44,651 nt of DNA, taken from Serratia nevei. GTDB taxonomy: Bacteria; Pseudomonadota; Gammaproteobacteria; Enterobacterales; Enterobacteriaceae. Both the position numbers and the translations under genes were made by a program. The stretch spans positions 1 to 44,651 of the forward strand of contig NZ_JAMYWQ010000039.1 in the NCBI RefSeq assembly GCF_024160145.1, in the 5' to 3' direction. The notes beneath the pieces are model-generated. The model worked only from the letters and a program-made list of their open reading frames with translations. It made no database searches and was not told the DNA's origin. Positions within the stretch are counted from its first letter, which is position 1. Every line of letters starts with the position of its first letter. Of the stretch, positions 9,614-18,817 are shown piece by piece.

Positions 9614-10242
9614 CACTCTTCCACCGAAGGCGAGCCTGCGTTTTGACGGTGGCGCAGCGCCCGCTTATATTTACAATTGCGTAACAATAAACGCGTTAAT
9701 AGCAACAAACAAGATTAAACGGCTCGTTGAGCTAATAAACCCGTCGTAATAGTCATTATTCGTGCTTATGTTTTACTGCATTTATTTATCAATGAGTTAA
9801 AACAAGGCGATGATCAATAAGCGAATAATTGTATCCTATCGGGCCGGATAATGCTGAATCGTTCACAGAATTTGAGGTTCTGTGACTTAAACTGGCATTT
9901 CTGTAAGTGTTTTTCACAAATCTGTTAACGTGCTACAATTGAATTTGATATATGTCAACAAAGCGTAGTTTTGTTGGGTGATGAATTCGGCACGCGCTGT
10001 TATATTGCTGTTAATGGGGTTAGGATATGCGCCGATTTGGCACCCCAAGGGGTTGTAGGAAACAGCATCCCCACCAGGCTAGCGATCTTGTTGACATGAG
10101 ATGGAAAGTGCATCAAGAACGAGTTTACGTACTTTAGTCATTTGCTGAGAGGGAACGTGGCGCTATCTCTGCCCTCCTCTAAGAAAACAGAGACTTCTGT
10201 ACTTCCGATTTTCTATTTTGTTGGCAATTTTAGGTAGCAAAT
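9614..10242 (+). other. arcA upstream region with long conserved leader
   Basis: These 629 bp hold no gene. The left half (about 9660-9940) is AT-rich. From about 9930 to the arcA start the sequence is closely similar to my recollection of the E. coli arcA leader, including GGAAAGTGCATCAAGAACG near 10103, TTTACGTACTTTAGTCAT near 10124 and TTGGCAATTTTAGGTAGCAAAT just before the ATG. In E. coli several promoters, one FNR-activated, start transcripts with long leaders here. No small ORF or terminator was found. Confidence 0.65.
9945..9958 (+). promoter_or_regulatory. FNR box upstream of arcA
   Basis: TTGATATATGTCAA matches the FNR consensus TTGAT-N4-ATCAA except for one base. E. coli arcA is activated anaerobically by FNR from a site in its upstream region, and I recall the same sequence there. 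The site lies about 285 bp before the arcA start codon, implying a long leader. Confidence 0.75.
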
Positions 10243-10959
10243 ATGCAGACCCCGCACATTCTGATTGTCGAAGACGAGTTAGTCACTCGTAACACCCTGA
10301 AGAGCATTTTCGAGGCGGAAGGCTACATTGTTCATGAAGCCAATGATGGTGCAGAGATGCACAATATCCTGTCTGAAAATGATATCAATCTGGTCATCAT
10401 GGACATCAACCTGCCAGGCAAAAACGGCCTGCTGTTGGCGCGCGAACTGCGCGAACAGGCCAGCGTCGCCTTGATGTTCCTGACCGGTCGCGATAACGAA
10501 GTGGATAAAATCCTCGGCCTGGAAATCGGCGCCGACGATTACATCACCAAACCGTTCAACCCGCGTGAGCTGACCATCCGCGCGCGCAACCTGCTGTCGC
10601 GCACCATGAACCTGGGCAGCCTCGGCGAAGAACGCCGCCTGGTCGAGAGCTACAAATTCAACGGTTGGGAGCTGGACATCAACAGCCGCTCGCTGATCAG
10701 CCCGGCCGGCGAACAGTACAAGCTGCCGCGCAGCGAATTCCGCGCCATGCTGCACTTCTGCGAAAACCCGGGCAAGATCCAGTCCCGTGGCGAACTGCTG
10801 AAGAAAATGACCGGCCGCGAGCTGAAGCCGCATGACCGCACCGTGGACGTCACCATCCGCCGCATTCGCAAACACTTCGAATCGACGCCGGATACGCCGG
10901 AAATCATCGCCACCATTCACGGCGAAGGCTACCGCTTCTGCGGCGATCTGGAAGAGTAA
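10243..10959 (+). CDS. arcA: Two-component response regulator ArcA
   Basis: This 238-residue OmpR/PhoB-type regulator represses aerobic metabolism genes under microaerobic and anaerobic conditions after phosphorylation through the sensor ArcB. The receiver domain (about 1-120) has the acidic pair E10/D11, the phosphoacceptor D54 in [10 protein letters not shown] and K103 in ITKPFNP. A winged-helix DNA-binding domain fills about 135-234. The length equals E. coli ArcA. The unusually long leader and FNR box upstream indicate redox-dependent expression. A strong palindromic terminator follows. Confidence 0.98.
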   Translation: MQTPHILIVEDELVTRNTLKSIFEAEGYIVHEANDGAEMHNILSENDINLVIMDINLPGKNGLLLARELREQASVALMFLTGRDNEVDKILGLEIGADDYITKPFNPRELTIRARNLLSRTMNLGSLGEERRLVESYKFNGWELDINSRSLISPAGEQYKLPRSEFRAMLHFCENPGKIQSRGELLKKMTGRELKPHDRTVDVTIRRIRKHFESTPDTPEIIATIHGEGYRFCGDLEE

Positions 10960-10977
10960 TTCCGGCCTGCCGTCATG

Positions 10978-11012
10978 AAAACGGGGTTCAGCATGCTGAA
11001 CCCCGTTTTTTT
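10978..11012. terminator. arcA terminator, overlapping the end of creA
   Basis: A perfect 26-bp palindrome (10981-11006, arms ACGGGGTTCAGC) is followed by seven T residues, giving a strong intrinsic terminator for arcA. The creA stop codon (11011-11013) lies in the T tract. On the minus strand the same hairpin ends in only four U residues, so it may also act weakly on creA. Confidence 0.9.
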
Positions 11013-11490
11013 ATTTCGTCTCGGCCCACGGCATGATCGGCACCGCGCTCAGCGCGTTCTTCGGCGAACCGTCGATCACCTTGTCGGAGTAGCTCAGGTA
11101 AATCAGCGAATTGCGCTTGGCGTCGTAGAAGCGCACCACCTGCAGCTTCTTGAACACCAGCGAGGTGCGTTTCTGGAACACCACATCGCCTTCCGCCTTG
11201 CCGTTCTTGATCTTGTCGCTCAGCTCGATAGGCCCCACCTGTTGGCAGGAAATGGCCGCGTCGGCGGTGTCTTCCGCCAGCCCCAGGCCGCCTTTGATGC
11301 CACCGGTTTTGGCGCGGCTGATATAACAAGTTACATTTTTAACATCCGGATCGTCGAACGCTTCCACCACGATTTTGTGGTCCGGCCCCAACAGTTTAAA
11401 CACGGTATCAACGGAACCCACCTGCTCCGCCTGCGCGCTGCCAACGGTTGCGCAAACCAAACCGAATAAAAATATCCAGCCTTTTTTCAT
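11011..11490 (-). CDS. creA: CreA family periplasmic protein
   Basis: The product has 159 residues with an N-terminal signal peptide (about 1-21, ending SAQA). The mature part begins [19 protein letters not shown] and matches E. coli CreA closely. Its molecular function is unknown. In E. coli creA heads the creABCD cluster with the CreBC two-component system, but here creA is followed directly by the arcA terminator and none of creB, creC or creD is present. The start is supported by GGAG about 8 nt upstream. Confidence 0.93.
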   Translation of the reverse strand: MKKGWIFLFGLVCATVGSAQAEQVGSVDTVFKLLGPDHKIVVEAFDDPDVKNVTCYISRAKTGGIKGGLGLAEDTADAAISCQQVGPIELSDKIKNGKAEGDVVFQKRTSLVFKKLQVVRFYDAKRNSLIYLSYSDKVIDGSPKNALSAVPIMPWAETK

Positions 11491-11832
11491 TTACTTAACT
11501 CCGATATAACCTTGTCGCGAAAATAGGTTCGGCGATGACCATTATTTATGTCTAAGCTCACGGAATCGGTTTTTTACGGGTCCGCACCGTCCGTTTTAGC
11601 ACAGAGCGTGACAAAAATCTTTGAGAGTCGCGGAGTAAAAAAATTGCTATGATGCGGCGTCGTTATTTCTTTGCGCCCACTACGGTGTACCCCAATCCAA
11701 CTCTGGCGCGGCATGCGCAGCAGAGGCAAAGAGTGCAACGCATAATGGCTCATGGATCGGTCTGATAGCGCAGCACCAGCGTGACGAATCAACAGTTCGG
11801 GTTCCTACCCCCAAGCTTTACGAGGAAGATCT
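11491..11832. other. creA-rob divergent intergenic region
   Basis: The 342 bp contain the promoters of creA (minus) and rob (plus). A candidate -10 for rob, TATGAT, is at 11648-11653 with no convincing -35, implying a leader of about 170 nt. A GAGGA Shine-Dalgarno precedes the rob ATG. I see no RNA gene. A 72-codon minus-strand ORF here lacks recognisable similarity and a clear ribosome site. Confidence 0.5.
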
Positions 11833-12702
11833 ATGGATCAAGCCGGTATCATTCGTGATCTGCTTAGCTGGCTGGAAAGCCATTTGGACCAACCCTTGTC
11901 GCTGGATAATGTGGCGGCCAAGGCCGGCTACTCCAAATGGCATCTGCAACGGATGTTCAAAGATATTACCGGTAACGCCATCGGTGCTTACATCCGGGCA
12001 AGGAGGCTGTCCAAAGCCGCCGTCGCGCTGCGCCTGACCAGCCGGCCGATTTTGGATATCGCCCTGCAATATCGCTTCGACTCGCAGCAGACCTTCACCC
12101 GCGCCTTCAAAAAACAGTTTGCGCAAACGCCGGCGCTGTACCGCCGCGCCGAGGACTGGAACGCATTCGGTATCTGCCCGCCGATCCGTCTGGGGGCCTT
12201 CACCCTGCCGCAGCCGGAATTCGTCTCGTTGCCGGATAAACACCTGGTCGGCCTGACCCAAAGCTATTCCTGTACGCTGGAACAAATCACCACCGTGCGC
12301 ACCGAACTGCGCTCACAGTTCTGGCGCCAGTTCCTCGGTGATGTCGATACCTTGCCGCCGGTGCTCTACGGGCTGCACCACTCGCGCCCGAGCCAGGAGA
12401 AGGACGACGAACAGGAAGTGCTGTACACCACGGCGCTGGAGCCGGATCAGGTGCCTGACAAGGTACAGGAAGGGCAGCCGCTGGTGCTGCCGGGCGGTGA
12501 GTTTGCGATGTTCAGCTACGAAGGCCCCACCGAGGGGCTGCAAGACTTTATCCTGACGGTCTATGGCACCTGCCTGCCGGCACTCCAGCTGACGCGCCGC
12601 AAGGGGCACGACATCGAGCGTTTCTACCCGAAAGGCGAGCGCCGTCCGCATCAGGCGCCTATCGAGATCAAGTGCGATTACCTGATCCCGATTCGGCGTT
12701 AA
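11833..12702 (+). CDS. rob: Right-oriC-binding transcriptional activator Rob
   Basis: Rob is an AraC/XylS-family regulator of the marA/soxS/rob regulon, controlling efflux, solvent and antibiotic tolerance. The 289-residue protein has two helix-turn-helix motifs in the first about 105 residues (AAKAGYSKWHLQRMFK and ALQYRFDSQQTFTRAFK) and a C-terminal GyrI-like ligand-binding domain (about 120-289). Length and sequence agree with E. coli Rob. The first 30 residues are nearly identical to that protein, which fixes the start. It converges with gpmB, the stop codons overlapping by 4 bp. Confidence 0.97.
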   Translation: MDQAGIIRDLLSWLESHLDQPLSLDNVAAKAGYSKWHLQRMFKDITGNAIGAYIRARRLSKAAVALRLTSRPILDIALQYRFDSQQTFTRAFKKQFAQTPALYRRAEDWNAFGICPPIRLGAFTLPQPEFVSLPDKHLVGLTQSYSCTLEQITTVRTELRSQFWRQFLGDVDTLPPVLYGLHHSRPSQEKDDEQEVLYTTALEPDQVPDKVQEGQPLVLPGGEFAMFSYEGPTEGLQDFILTVYGTCLPALQLTRRKGHDIERFYPKGERRPHQAPIEIKCDYLIPIRR

Positions 12703-13346
12703 CGCTGCAGTTCGTCCAACGCGGGCATGTCCAGGTGCGTGACATCGCCCGCCGTTTCCACGATCCAGCCGGAAGCCAGCCACGGGCTCTGCTGGTGATC
12801 GACGCGCGACAGTGAGCAGTTGCGCAGGCGCAGGCGGCGTTCCGCATAGGCCGGCAACCCGAGCACCGTACTGATCAAACACCCCAACGCGATGCCATGG
12901 CTGACGAGCAGCGGCTTGCTGCCTTCCGGCAGCATCAGGCAGCTCTCCAGCGCGGCGCGCATGCGCTCGCCCAGCTCCTCCATGGATTCGCCTTGAGGGA
13001 TACGGCCGTCAGGAGTACCATCGACCATCTGTTTGCGCCACTGCTCTTCCTGCGGCGTCAAACTGTCGATCAGGCGTTCTTCCAGAACCCCCATGTGCAG
13101 CTCACGCAAACGCGGATCGCTAATCACTTCGCAGCCACAGGCTTCGGCGATGATCTGCGCGGTGCGGCGCGTACGCCCCAGATCGCTGGTAATGACGTGC
13201 GTAATGCCTTCTTTGCTGACGCGCCTGGCGACCAGACGGGCCTGGTGTTCCCCCATGGCGGTTAACGGGCTGTCGGACTGACCCTGGATGCGGCGGGCCG
13301 CGTTCCATTCCGTTTCGCCATGGCGAACGAGGTATACCTGTAACAT
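12699..13346 (-). CDS. gpmB: Histidine phosphatase family protein GpmB
   Basis: The 215-residue protein belongs to the histidine phosphatase (phosphoglycerate mutase-like) superfamily. The catalytic RHG motif [10 protein letters not shown] places the phospho-accepting histidine at residue 9; a second catalytic histidine is in [10 protein letters not shown]. Despite its name, E. coli GpmB has little mutase activity and is regarded as a phosphatase of uncertain substrate. It is divergent from yjjX and its 3' end overlaps rob by 4 bp. Confidence 0.93.
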   Translation of the reverse strand: MLQVYLVRHGETEWNAARRIQGQSDSPLTAMGEHQARLVARRVSKEGITHVITSDLGRTRRTAQIIAEACGCEVISDPRLRELHMGVLEERLIDSLTPQEEQWRKQMVDGTPDGRIPQGESMEELGERMRAALESCLMLPEGSKPLLVSHGIALGCLISTVLGLPAYAERRLRLRNCSLSRVDHQQSPWLASGWIVETAGDVTHLDMPALDELQR

Positions 13347-13447
13347 TTTTGTTTTCCGTTATACTGCGTGAAATTTGCGTTTATCCCCGGCCCGGCGGCG
13401 TTTTTGCCGCTGCCCGGCGTATCGGCCAGAAGGATATCAAACCCGTT

Positions 13448-13972
13448 ATGTACCATGTTGTCGCTGCAACTACCAACCCGGCAAAGATCAAGGCTATTCA
13501 ACTGGCCTTCGATGACGTCTTCGGCGCGGGCCAGTACCGCATTGAACCCGTCGACGTCGCCAGCGGCGTCTCGCTGCAGCCGATAGGCAATCACGAAACC
13601 CGCACCGGCGCGCGTCAGCGCGTGATGGAAGCGCGCCAGGTCAGGCCCGAGGCCGATTTTTGGGTCGGCGTGGAAGCCGGGATTGAAGAGAATATGACCT
13701 TCGCCTGGATGACCATCGAGAATCCGCACATCCGCGGCGAATCCCGTTCGGCGAGCCTGATGCTGCCGGAAGTCATCTTACAGGGTATTCGCGCCGGCAG
13801 CGAATTGGGCAACGAAATGGCGGCGATCACCGGCAACGCCGAGGTGAAGCGTCAGGGCGGCGCCATCGGCGTCTTCACCGATGGCCGGCTGAGCCGCACC
13901 AGCGTTTACCATCAGGCGCTGCTGCTGGCGCTGGTGCCGTTCCACAACGCCATCTATCAGCAACATCACTGA
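13448..13972 (+). CDS. yjjX: Inosine/xanthosine triphosphatase YjjX
   Basis: This house-cleaning nucleotide phosphatase of the NTPase/YjjX family removes non-canonical ITP and XTP from the nucleotide pool. The 174-residue protein starts [17 protein letters not shown], equivalent to E. coli [17 protein letters not shown], which supports ATG 13448 over upstream in-frame starts. [11 protein letters not shown] and [20 protein letters not shown] are family signatures. The nearest Shine-Dalgarno (AAGGA) is about 14 nt away, so initiation may be weak. It converges on trpR with only 2 bp between stop codons. Confidence 0.93.
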   Translation: MYHVVAATTNPAKIKAIQLAFDDVFGAGQYRIEPVDVASGVSLQPIGNHETRTGARQRVMEARQVRPEADFWVGVEAGIEENMTFAWMTIENPHIRGESRSASLMLPEVILQGIRAGSELGNEMAAITGNAEVKRQGGAIGVFTDGRLSRTSVYHQALLLALVPFHNAIYQQHH

Positions 13973-13974
13973 AC

Positions 13975-14307
13975 CTACCGGCGCGCGTCGTGCAGCAGCT
14001 GCTGCTCAAGCCACTGTTTCAGCGCGGGCGAGGCCGCCTTCAGGCTGTTCGAACCGCGGGTGATGGTGGCGATCCCCGCGCCCAGTTCATTTTTCAGCTC
14101 GCGCTGGCTCATCTCGCCGCGCATCAGCTCCTGAATGATCCGCACCCGCGTACCCAGCGCGGTGCGCTCGTCCGGCGTCAGCATCAGCTGCAGCAGCGGC
14201 TGATGCAGGTCTTGCGCAAACGAATTCTGCAGCAGCGCGACGAAGCGCAGCCAATCCTCATTGCCTTGTTCTGAAAGAGCGGGGTCGTTTAACGATAATT
14301 GCGTCAT
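13975..14307 (-). CDS. trpR: Trp operon repressor
   Basis: TrpR is a dimeric repressor that binds operators of trp, aroH, mtr and its own gene when loaded with L-tryptophan. The 110-residue product has the typical [21 protein letters not shown] helices and the reading-head helix-turn-helix [18 protein letters not shown] place the start at 14307 because an upstream in-frame ATG (14319) lies inside the operator and would leave no leader. The promoter and operator lie in the 54 bp between slt and trpR. Confidence 0.95.
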   Translation of the reverse strand: MTQLSLNDPALSEQGNEDWLRFVALLQNSFAQDLHQPLLQLMLTPDERTALGTRVRIIQELMRGEMSQRELKNELGAGIATITRGSNSLKAASPALKQWLEQQLLHDARR

Positions 14308-14317
14308 GGCAGCCACC

Positions 14318-14335
14318 ATACTATTTAACTAGTAC
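14318..14335 (-). promoter_or_regulatory. TrpR operator (trpR autoregulation)
   Basis: ATACTATTTAACTAGTAC (plus strand) matches the idealised trp operator GTACTAGTTAACTAGTAC at 16 of 18 positions. It overlaps the -10 element and predicted start of trpR transcription and lies 11 bp before the start codon, the expected position for autoregulation. Confidence 0.85.
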
Positions 14336-14359
14336 AGCAGCATACCATAGGGCCGTCAA
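14331..14359 (-). promoter_or_regulatory. trpR promoter
   Basis: On the minus strand TTGACG (14359-14354) and TGTACT (14336-14331) are 17 nt apart. The -35 begins 2 bp after the slt stop codon. The -10 overlaps the TrpR operator, so repressor binding would exclude RNA polymerase. Confidence 0.75.
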
Positions 14360-14361
14360 AA

Positions 14362-16290
14362 TCAATAACGTCTCTGCCACTCGGCGTCGGTGAGCACCTT
14401 GGCCGGCCGGTGCGTCAGGTAGCGATAAAACGCATCATAGGCCAGCACGTTCTTGACGTAGCCGCGCGTTTCCGAGAACGGAATGCTTTCGATAAATGCC
14501 ACCGGATCGATCCGCCCTGCGCTGTTGCCAAGCCAGGTGTTCACCCGCGACGGGCCGGCGTTATAGGCGGCGGTTGACAGGATGCGGTTGCGGCCGAACT
14601 GCTGATAGACCGACTCCAGATAGCTGGTGCCAATGGTGATGTTGGTCTGCGGATCGAACAGCTGGCTCGGGCCGACATAGCCGGGGATGTTGAACATCTG
14701 CACCGTGTGCTGCGCGGTGCGCGGCATCACCTGCATCAGGCCGGAAGCGCCGACCGGCGACTGCGCCTTCGGATTCCAGGCGCTCTCCTGACGCGCGATA
14801 GCCATCGCATAGCTGGTGGTGATCCCCTTGTCATCGGTGGCGCGGCGGAACTCCTGCGGCCAGGCGACCGGGAAGCGTTCTTCCAGATGATCCCACAGCT
14901 TGCCGACGATGGTCGCCTGCACGCTCAGATCGGCCCATTTCTGCTCAAAGGCATAACGCGCCAGCGCCTCTTGTTCCGGCCGACTGCGGCTGGCGACGTA
15001 GGAGCCCCACTCGCTGCGGGCCAGGTTGTCCATATTCCAGTACATCAGCTCGCGCACCCGGGCTATTTCCGGCCCGTCGACCAGCGACGCGCGCGGCTTG
15101 GCCGCCACCGCCACCATCACCGGATACGTGGCGTTCAGCTTCTGCGCCGCCACCATCGGATAGAAGCCGCGTTCGGTCATCAGGTTGCGCAACATCTCCT
15201 CGCCTTCGGCGCGCTTGCCTTCGTCCATCAGCTGACTGGCGCGCCAGTAGCGCCACTCATCCTTGTTGCGCGACTCTTCCGGCAAACGGGCCAGCCAGAT
15301 TGCCACGCCCTGCCGATCGCCGTTGCCCAGCGCCATGCGCACCCGGCGCTCCAACAGCGAAGGCGAACGGCTGCGCAGAATCACCTGATCGCGCCACTGC
15401 GCCTGTTCATAGGTGGCATCGCTGCCCATCAAGCGCCAGGCCACCGCCTCTTCCAGCCCCAGCCGTTCGTCGCCGCTCATTTTCTGCAGCCGTGCGAGCG
15501 TCGGGATCATCGCCCGCGCGTTTTCCACATCCTGCCGCGCCAGGCGCTCAAAGGCGATACCGGTGGCGGCACGGGTAAAGTCGGTCGGCCCCACGCTGCG
15601 GGCGAAGGCCTCCACGGTGGTCGGATCGTTTTGCAAGCGCACCAGGGCGCTGCCCATGGTCTGGTAGTCGGCCGGCAGCTGGCTATAGAGATTGCTGACC
15701 AGCGAACTGTTGCCCTCTTTCAACGCCAGCTTCATGCGCGCCAGGATATCGAGCGGCGTCTGCTTGCCGGCGCCGCGCCAAACGCTGAACAGCCGATCGC
15801 AAGCGCCCGGCAGCGTTTTGCCGTTCAGCCACAGCTCGTCGGCGCCGCTCCAGGCCGCCTGCTGATCGCCGGTGGCCCATTTGGCGTAGTAATAGTTGCA
15901 GCGCGCCGCCGCCGGTTTGGGTGGCTGCGGGCTGAAGGCCAACAGGGTGCGCCAGTCTTCGCGCCGCGCCAGTTCATTGACGAAACGCGGCGCCAGTGAT
16001 TTCGCCGGCGGCAGCGTCGGGTTGCGCTTGATGAAATCGTTAACTTCGGAGAACCCCGCCTGGCTGAGATCCTGCGTCAGCTCGCGGTACTCCAGGTAAG
16101 GATAAAGCGGGTAATCGCGCAGCGTCGGCATCAGCTGCGTCACCACGTCCATCTGATTGCCGTCCCACGCCTGCTTGATCTGCTGGTAGCGCTGACGTTG
16201 CGCATCCAGAGAATCCGCCAACGCCGCGCCGGAAAACGCCGTCAGGCACAGTCCTACCGCCAACAGCCGTCGCTTGTCCACCTTGACCAT
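14362..16290 (-). CDS. slt: Soluble lytic murein transglycosylase Slt70
   Basis: Slt is a periplasmic enzyme that cleaves peptidoglycan glycan strands, leaving 1,6-anhydro-muramyl ends. The 642-residue precursor has a signal peptide (MVKVDKRRLLAVGLCLTAFS onward, ending ALA at about residue 26), an alpha-superhelical U and L domain, and a C-terminal lysozyme-like domain. In the latter the catalytic glutamate is in AIARQESAWNPK, followed by the transglycosylase signature SPVGASGLMQVMP. The start at 16290 has GAGGA about 10 nt upstream; an in-frame start 19 codons earlier adds a non-signal extension. The length is close to E. coli Slt (645). Confidence 0.96.
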   Translation of the reverse strand: MVKVDKRRLLAVGLCLTAFSGAALADSLDAQRQRYQQIKQAWDGNQMDVVTQLMPTLRDYPLYPYLEYRELTQDLSQAGFSEVNDFIKRNPTLPPAKSLAPRFVNELARREDWRTLLAFSPQPPKPAAARCNYYYAKWATGDQQAAWSGADELWLNGKTLPGACDRLFSVWRGAGKQTPLDILARMKLALKEGNSSLVSNLYSQLPADYQTMGSALVRLQNDPTTVEAFARSVGPTDFTRAATGIAFERLARQDVENARAMIPTLARLQKMSGDERLGLEEAVAWRLMGSDATYEQAQWRDQVILRSRSPSLLERRVRMALGNGDRQGVAIWLARLPEESRNKDEWRYWRASQLMDEGKRAEGEEMLRNLMTERGFYPMVAAQKLNATYPVMVAVAAKPRASLVDGPEIARVRELMYWNMDNLARSEWGSYVASRSRPEQEALARYAFEQKWADLSVQATIVGKLWDHLEERFPVAWPQEFRRATDDKGITTSYAMAIARQESAWNPKAQSPVGASGLMQVMPRTAQHTVQMFNIPGYVGPSQLFDPQTNITIGTSYLESVYQQFGRNRILSTAAYNAGPSRVNTWLGNSAGRIDPVAFIESIPFSETRGYVKNVLAYDAFYRYLTHRPAKVLTDAEWQRRY

Positions 16291-16929
16291 CCTCGCTCTT
16301 TCCTCACTGGTTGTGCCGCAGGAGCCGCCCAGCTCCCCGGCAACCACGGCGACAGGGCGCCGCGGGACAAAATAAAGCCGGGCGCACGGCCCGGACGCAG
16401 GTATCTATCATAGACAGCGCAATCGCTTATCCATTCAATACTGTAGAAGAAGAAGTGTATCGCCATGACGGGAACCAGGTAAAAAACGTTTACTTTGGCT
16501 GACAAATCAGACCGGCGGAATATTTCCCCCTACCGGATTTTTATTAGCCGCATCGGCGTTTCCTGGCAAAGTAAAATATTTTTTAATTATTAGCTATCGC
16601 ATTATTGCATTTGCGAGACGCCGCCGCCGTTGCGCAAATCGCCTGACAGCTGGCCAAACGCGCCAACTTTGCAGAAAAGCGGTGGCAAACCCGGTTAGGC
16701 ATTTTTATACTATCAAAAATAAGTAGGATAATTCCGAGAAAACAGCACATAAAGCGCCCAACGAAGACATCTTATAATACAATCCGCGCCAATTATGGGT
16801 TAGATAGTGTTCATTAGGCAGTGCGACTGACAGCTTTCAGCAAAACGATAGTCCCTTCAAGCGGGCCGGATTTTCCCTTGTCGGGCCACGCCCTGTGGGC
16901 GGTGGATCAGGCCGGAATGGCGGGTGAAG
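16291..16929. other. slt-yfiR divergent intergenic region
   Basis: The 639 bp separate slt (minus) from yfiR (plus). The stretch 16540-16800 is notably AT-rich compared with its surroundings. A TATAAT at 16773-16778 could be the -10 of the yfi operon, with a poor -35 (TAAAGC, 17 nt upstream) and a leader of about 145 nt. Two short ORFs at its left end have no recognisable similarity. No terminator or RNA gene is evident. Confidence 0.5.
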
Positions 16930-17535
16930 ATGGCAAATAATACCGCGATAACGATGCGTTGCGCAAAAAACCCCGCGCGGGGGTTCCTTGCCGCACGTCT
17001 GAATATCGGCCGCCTGTTGCTGATCGTTTTGTTGGTGCTGCTGACGTTGCCCGGGCCTGCGCGCGCCGCCGATGATCCCTATCAAAAGCGCACGCACGCC
17101 GTAACGACCGTGGTGGTAGGCATCATCAGCTATGCCCGCTGGTCGCGTGAACCCAATCCGATCCGGTTGTGCGTGACGGCACCCACTCAGTATGCCGAAG
17201 GGCTGTTCGATCCGATCCTGCTCAGCGCGCCGCGTCCGATTAAAACCGAACGCGTGCCGCTCGACAGCCCGAAGCTGATTACCGGCTGTGATGTCATCTA
17301 TTTAGGGAACATCAACGCCGCGCAGAGACAAAATTTCATGCAGCGCATTTCCGGCAACTCCATTCTCAGCATCAGTGAGAACGATAGCGAATGCTCCGCC
17401 GGCAGCGCATTTTGCCTGCAGATCGATGGGGACCAGGCCAGCTTCAAGGTCAACCTGGACGCTCTGGCGCGCAGCGGCGTGCGCGTTCACCCCAACGTGC
17501 TGCAGTTGGCACGCAAACAGGCGCCGCCGCTATGA
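16930..17535 (+). CDS. yfiR: YfiR, periplasmic inhibitor of the diguanylate cyclase YfiN/DgcN
   Basis: YfiR-family proteins bind the periplasmic domain of YfiN and hold the cyclase inactive until redox or envelope stress. The 201-residue product has a hydrophobic signal segment at about 28-46 (ending ARA). Its four mature cysteines, C81, C120, C155 and C162, have the same spacing (39, 35, 7) as the two disulphides reported for Pseudomonas aeruginosa YfiR. The start could also be GTG 16924 or ATG 16954. The stop overlaps the dgcN start by 4 bp (ATGA), so the two are translationally coupled. Confidence 0.88.
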   Translation: MANNTAITMRCAKNPARGFLAARLNIGRLLLIVLLVLLTLPGPARAADDPYQKRTHAVTTVVVGIISYARWSREPNPIRLCVTAPTQYAEGLFDPILLSAPRPIKTERVPLDSPKLITGCDVIYLGNINAAQRQNFMQRISGNSILSISENDSECSAGSAFCLQIDGDQASFKVNLDALARSGVRVHPNVLQLARKQAPPL

Positions 17536-18779
17536 GGCTATTGCGTAGAAACCGTTCGGGCAATGCGCGCCCGACGCTGGGCCGGGTGCTGCAGCGGGTG
17601 CATCTTGGATTGGCGCTGATCGCCGTCGGTACCGCCGGCATCTTTCTGACGCTGGTGGCGCTGTTTGCGTTGCGCGCCTACGCCAATCACAACCTGCACC
17701 TGATCGCGCGTTCCATCAGCTATACCGTTGAAGCCGCCGTGGTGTTTGAAGATGGCGCCGCCGCGCGCGAGGCGCTGATGCTGATCGCCTCCAACGAAGA
17801 GATCCTGGAAGCGCGCATTCTGGATAATAAAGGCAAAATGTTGGCCTGCTGGCGTCATCCCACCGACGGCCCGCTGCACGGTCTGGAGCAAATCGTCGCG
17901 CACTGGGCGCTGCCCGAACCGGTCATCCTGCCTATCTCCCACGAGGGCAAACAGGTCGGCCAGGTCTGGTTGAGCGGCAACGGCGGCAGCCTGTTGCGCT
18001 TCCTGTTGCGCGGCCTGGTGGGCATGATCGCCTGCATGGTGCTCAGTACCCTGTGCGCCCTGGTGCTGTCGCGCCGCATGCTGGTCGGCATCGTCAGTTC
18101 GCTGGACGACATCGCCAACGTGGCGCACGCGGTGCGCCGCGATCGCACCTTCGGCCTGCGGGTGCCGTCGGCGCCGATCGCCGAGCTGCATGAGCTCAGC
18201 AACGATTTCAACGGCCTGCTCGACGAGCTGGAGGCCTGGCAGGCCCATCTGAAACAGGAGAACGACTCGCTGGCCCATCGGGCGACGCACGACAGCCTGA
18301 CCGGCTTGCCGAACCGCGCCTTCTTCGAAGGCCGGCTGAGCCGCGCCCTGGGCGATATAGAACCGCCGGCAAAATTGGCGGTGCTGTTTATCGACGGCGA
18401 TCGCTTCAAGGAAGTGAACGACAGTTACGGCCACGCCGCCGGCGATGCGGTGCTGACCACTATCGCCGGGCGCATTCGCGCGCAGCTGCGCGAAACCGAT
18501 CTGGTCGCGCGCCTGGGAGGGGATGAATTCGCCGTGCTGCTGGCGCCGGTACACGGCACGGAAGATGTCCTGCAGATCGCCGATAATATTATCGACTGCA
18601 TGAAGCAACCGGTCATTTTACCGAACGACGAGACGGTCATTACCTCTCTGAGTATCGGCATTGCGCTGTACCCTGATCACGCGTCGACGCCTCAGGGTCT
18701 TTTGCACGAAGCTGACGATGCGATGTATCAGGCAAAGCATCGTTATAACGGAGGCTGGCGGCTGGCTATACACAAATAA
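17532..18779 (+). CDS. dgcN: Membrane diguanylate cyclase DgcN (YfiN)
   Basis: The 415-residue inner-membrane protein makes cyclic di-GMP from two GTP. It has one membrane segment at about 26-50, a periplasmic sensor domain to about 152, a second membrane segment (about 155-180), a HAMP-like linker and a C-terminal GGDEF domain from about 245. The active site is intact (GGDEF, 329-333) and the inhibitory I-site RETD (320-323) stands five residues before it. This predicts an active, product-inhibited cyclase. The start at 17532 overlaps the yfiR stop. Release from YfiR should favour adhesion over motility, as in the known YfiBNR systems. Confidence 0.92.
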   Translation: MRLLRRNRSGNARPTLGRVLQRVHLGLALIAVGTAGIFLTLVALFALRAYANHNLHLIARSISYTVEAAVVFEDGAAAREALMLIASNEEILEARILDNKGKMLACWRHPTDGPLHGLEQIVAHWALPEPVILPISHEGKQVGQVWLSGNGGSLLRFLLRGLVGMIACMVLSTLCALVLSRRMLVGIVSSLDDIANVAHAVRRDRTFGLRVPSAPIAELHELSNDFNGLLDELEAWQAHLKQENDSLAHRATHDSLTGLPNRAFFEGRLSRALGDIEPPAKLAVLFIDGDRFKEVNDSYGHAAGDAVLTTIAGRIRAQLRETDLVARLGGDEFAVLLAPVHGTEDVLQIADNIIDCMKQPVILPNDETVITSLSIGIALYPDHASTPQGLLHEADDAMYQAKHRYNGGWRLAIHK

Positions 18780-18817
18780 GAGCCCCGGCTATAACACTTG
18801 AACTAGGGATTTTGACT

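Noticed and set aside
11574-11792. 72-codon minus-strand ORF between creA and rob
   Set aside because: It has no family resemblance and no convincing Shine-Dalgarno, and it lies across the probable rob promoter.
16254-16505. Short ORFs on both strands upstream of slt
   Set aside because: The minus frame runs into the slt signal-peptide region in another frame and the plus frame overlaps the slt promoter region. Neither shows coding character.
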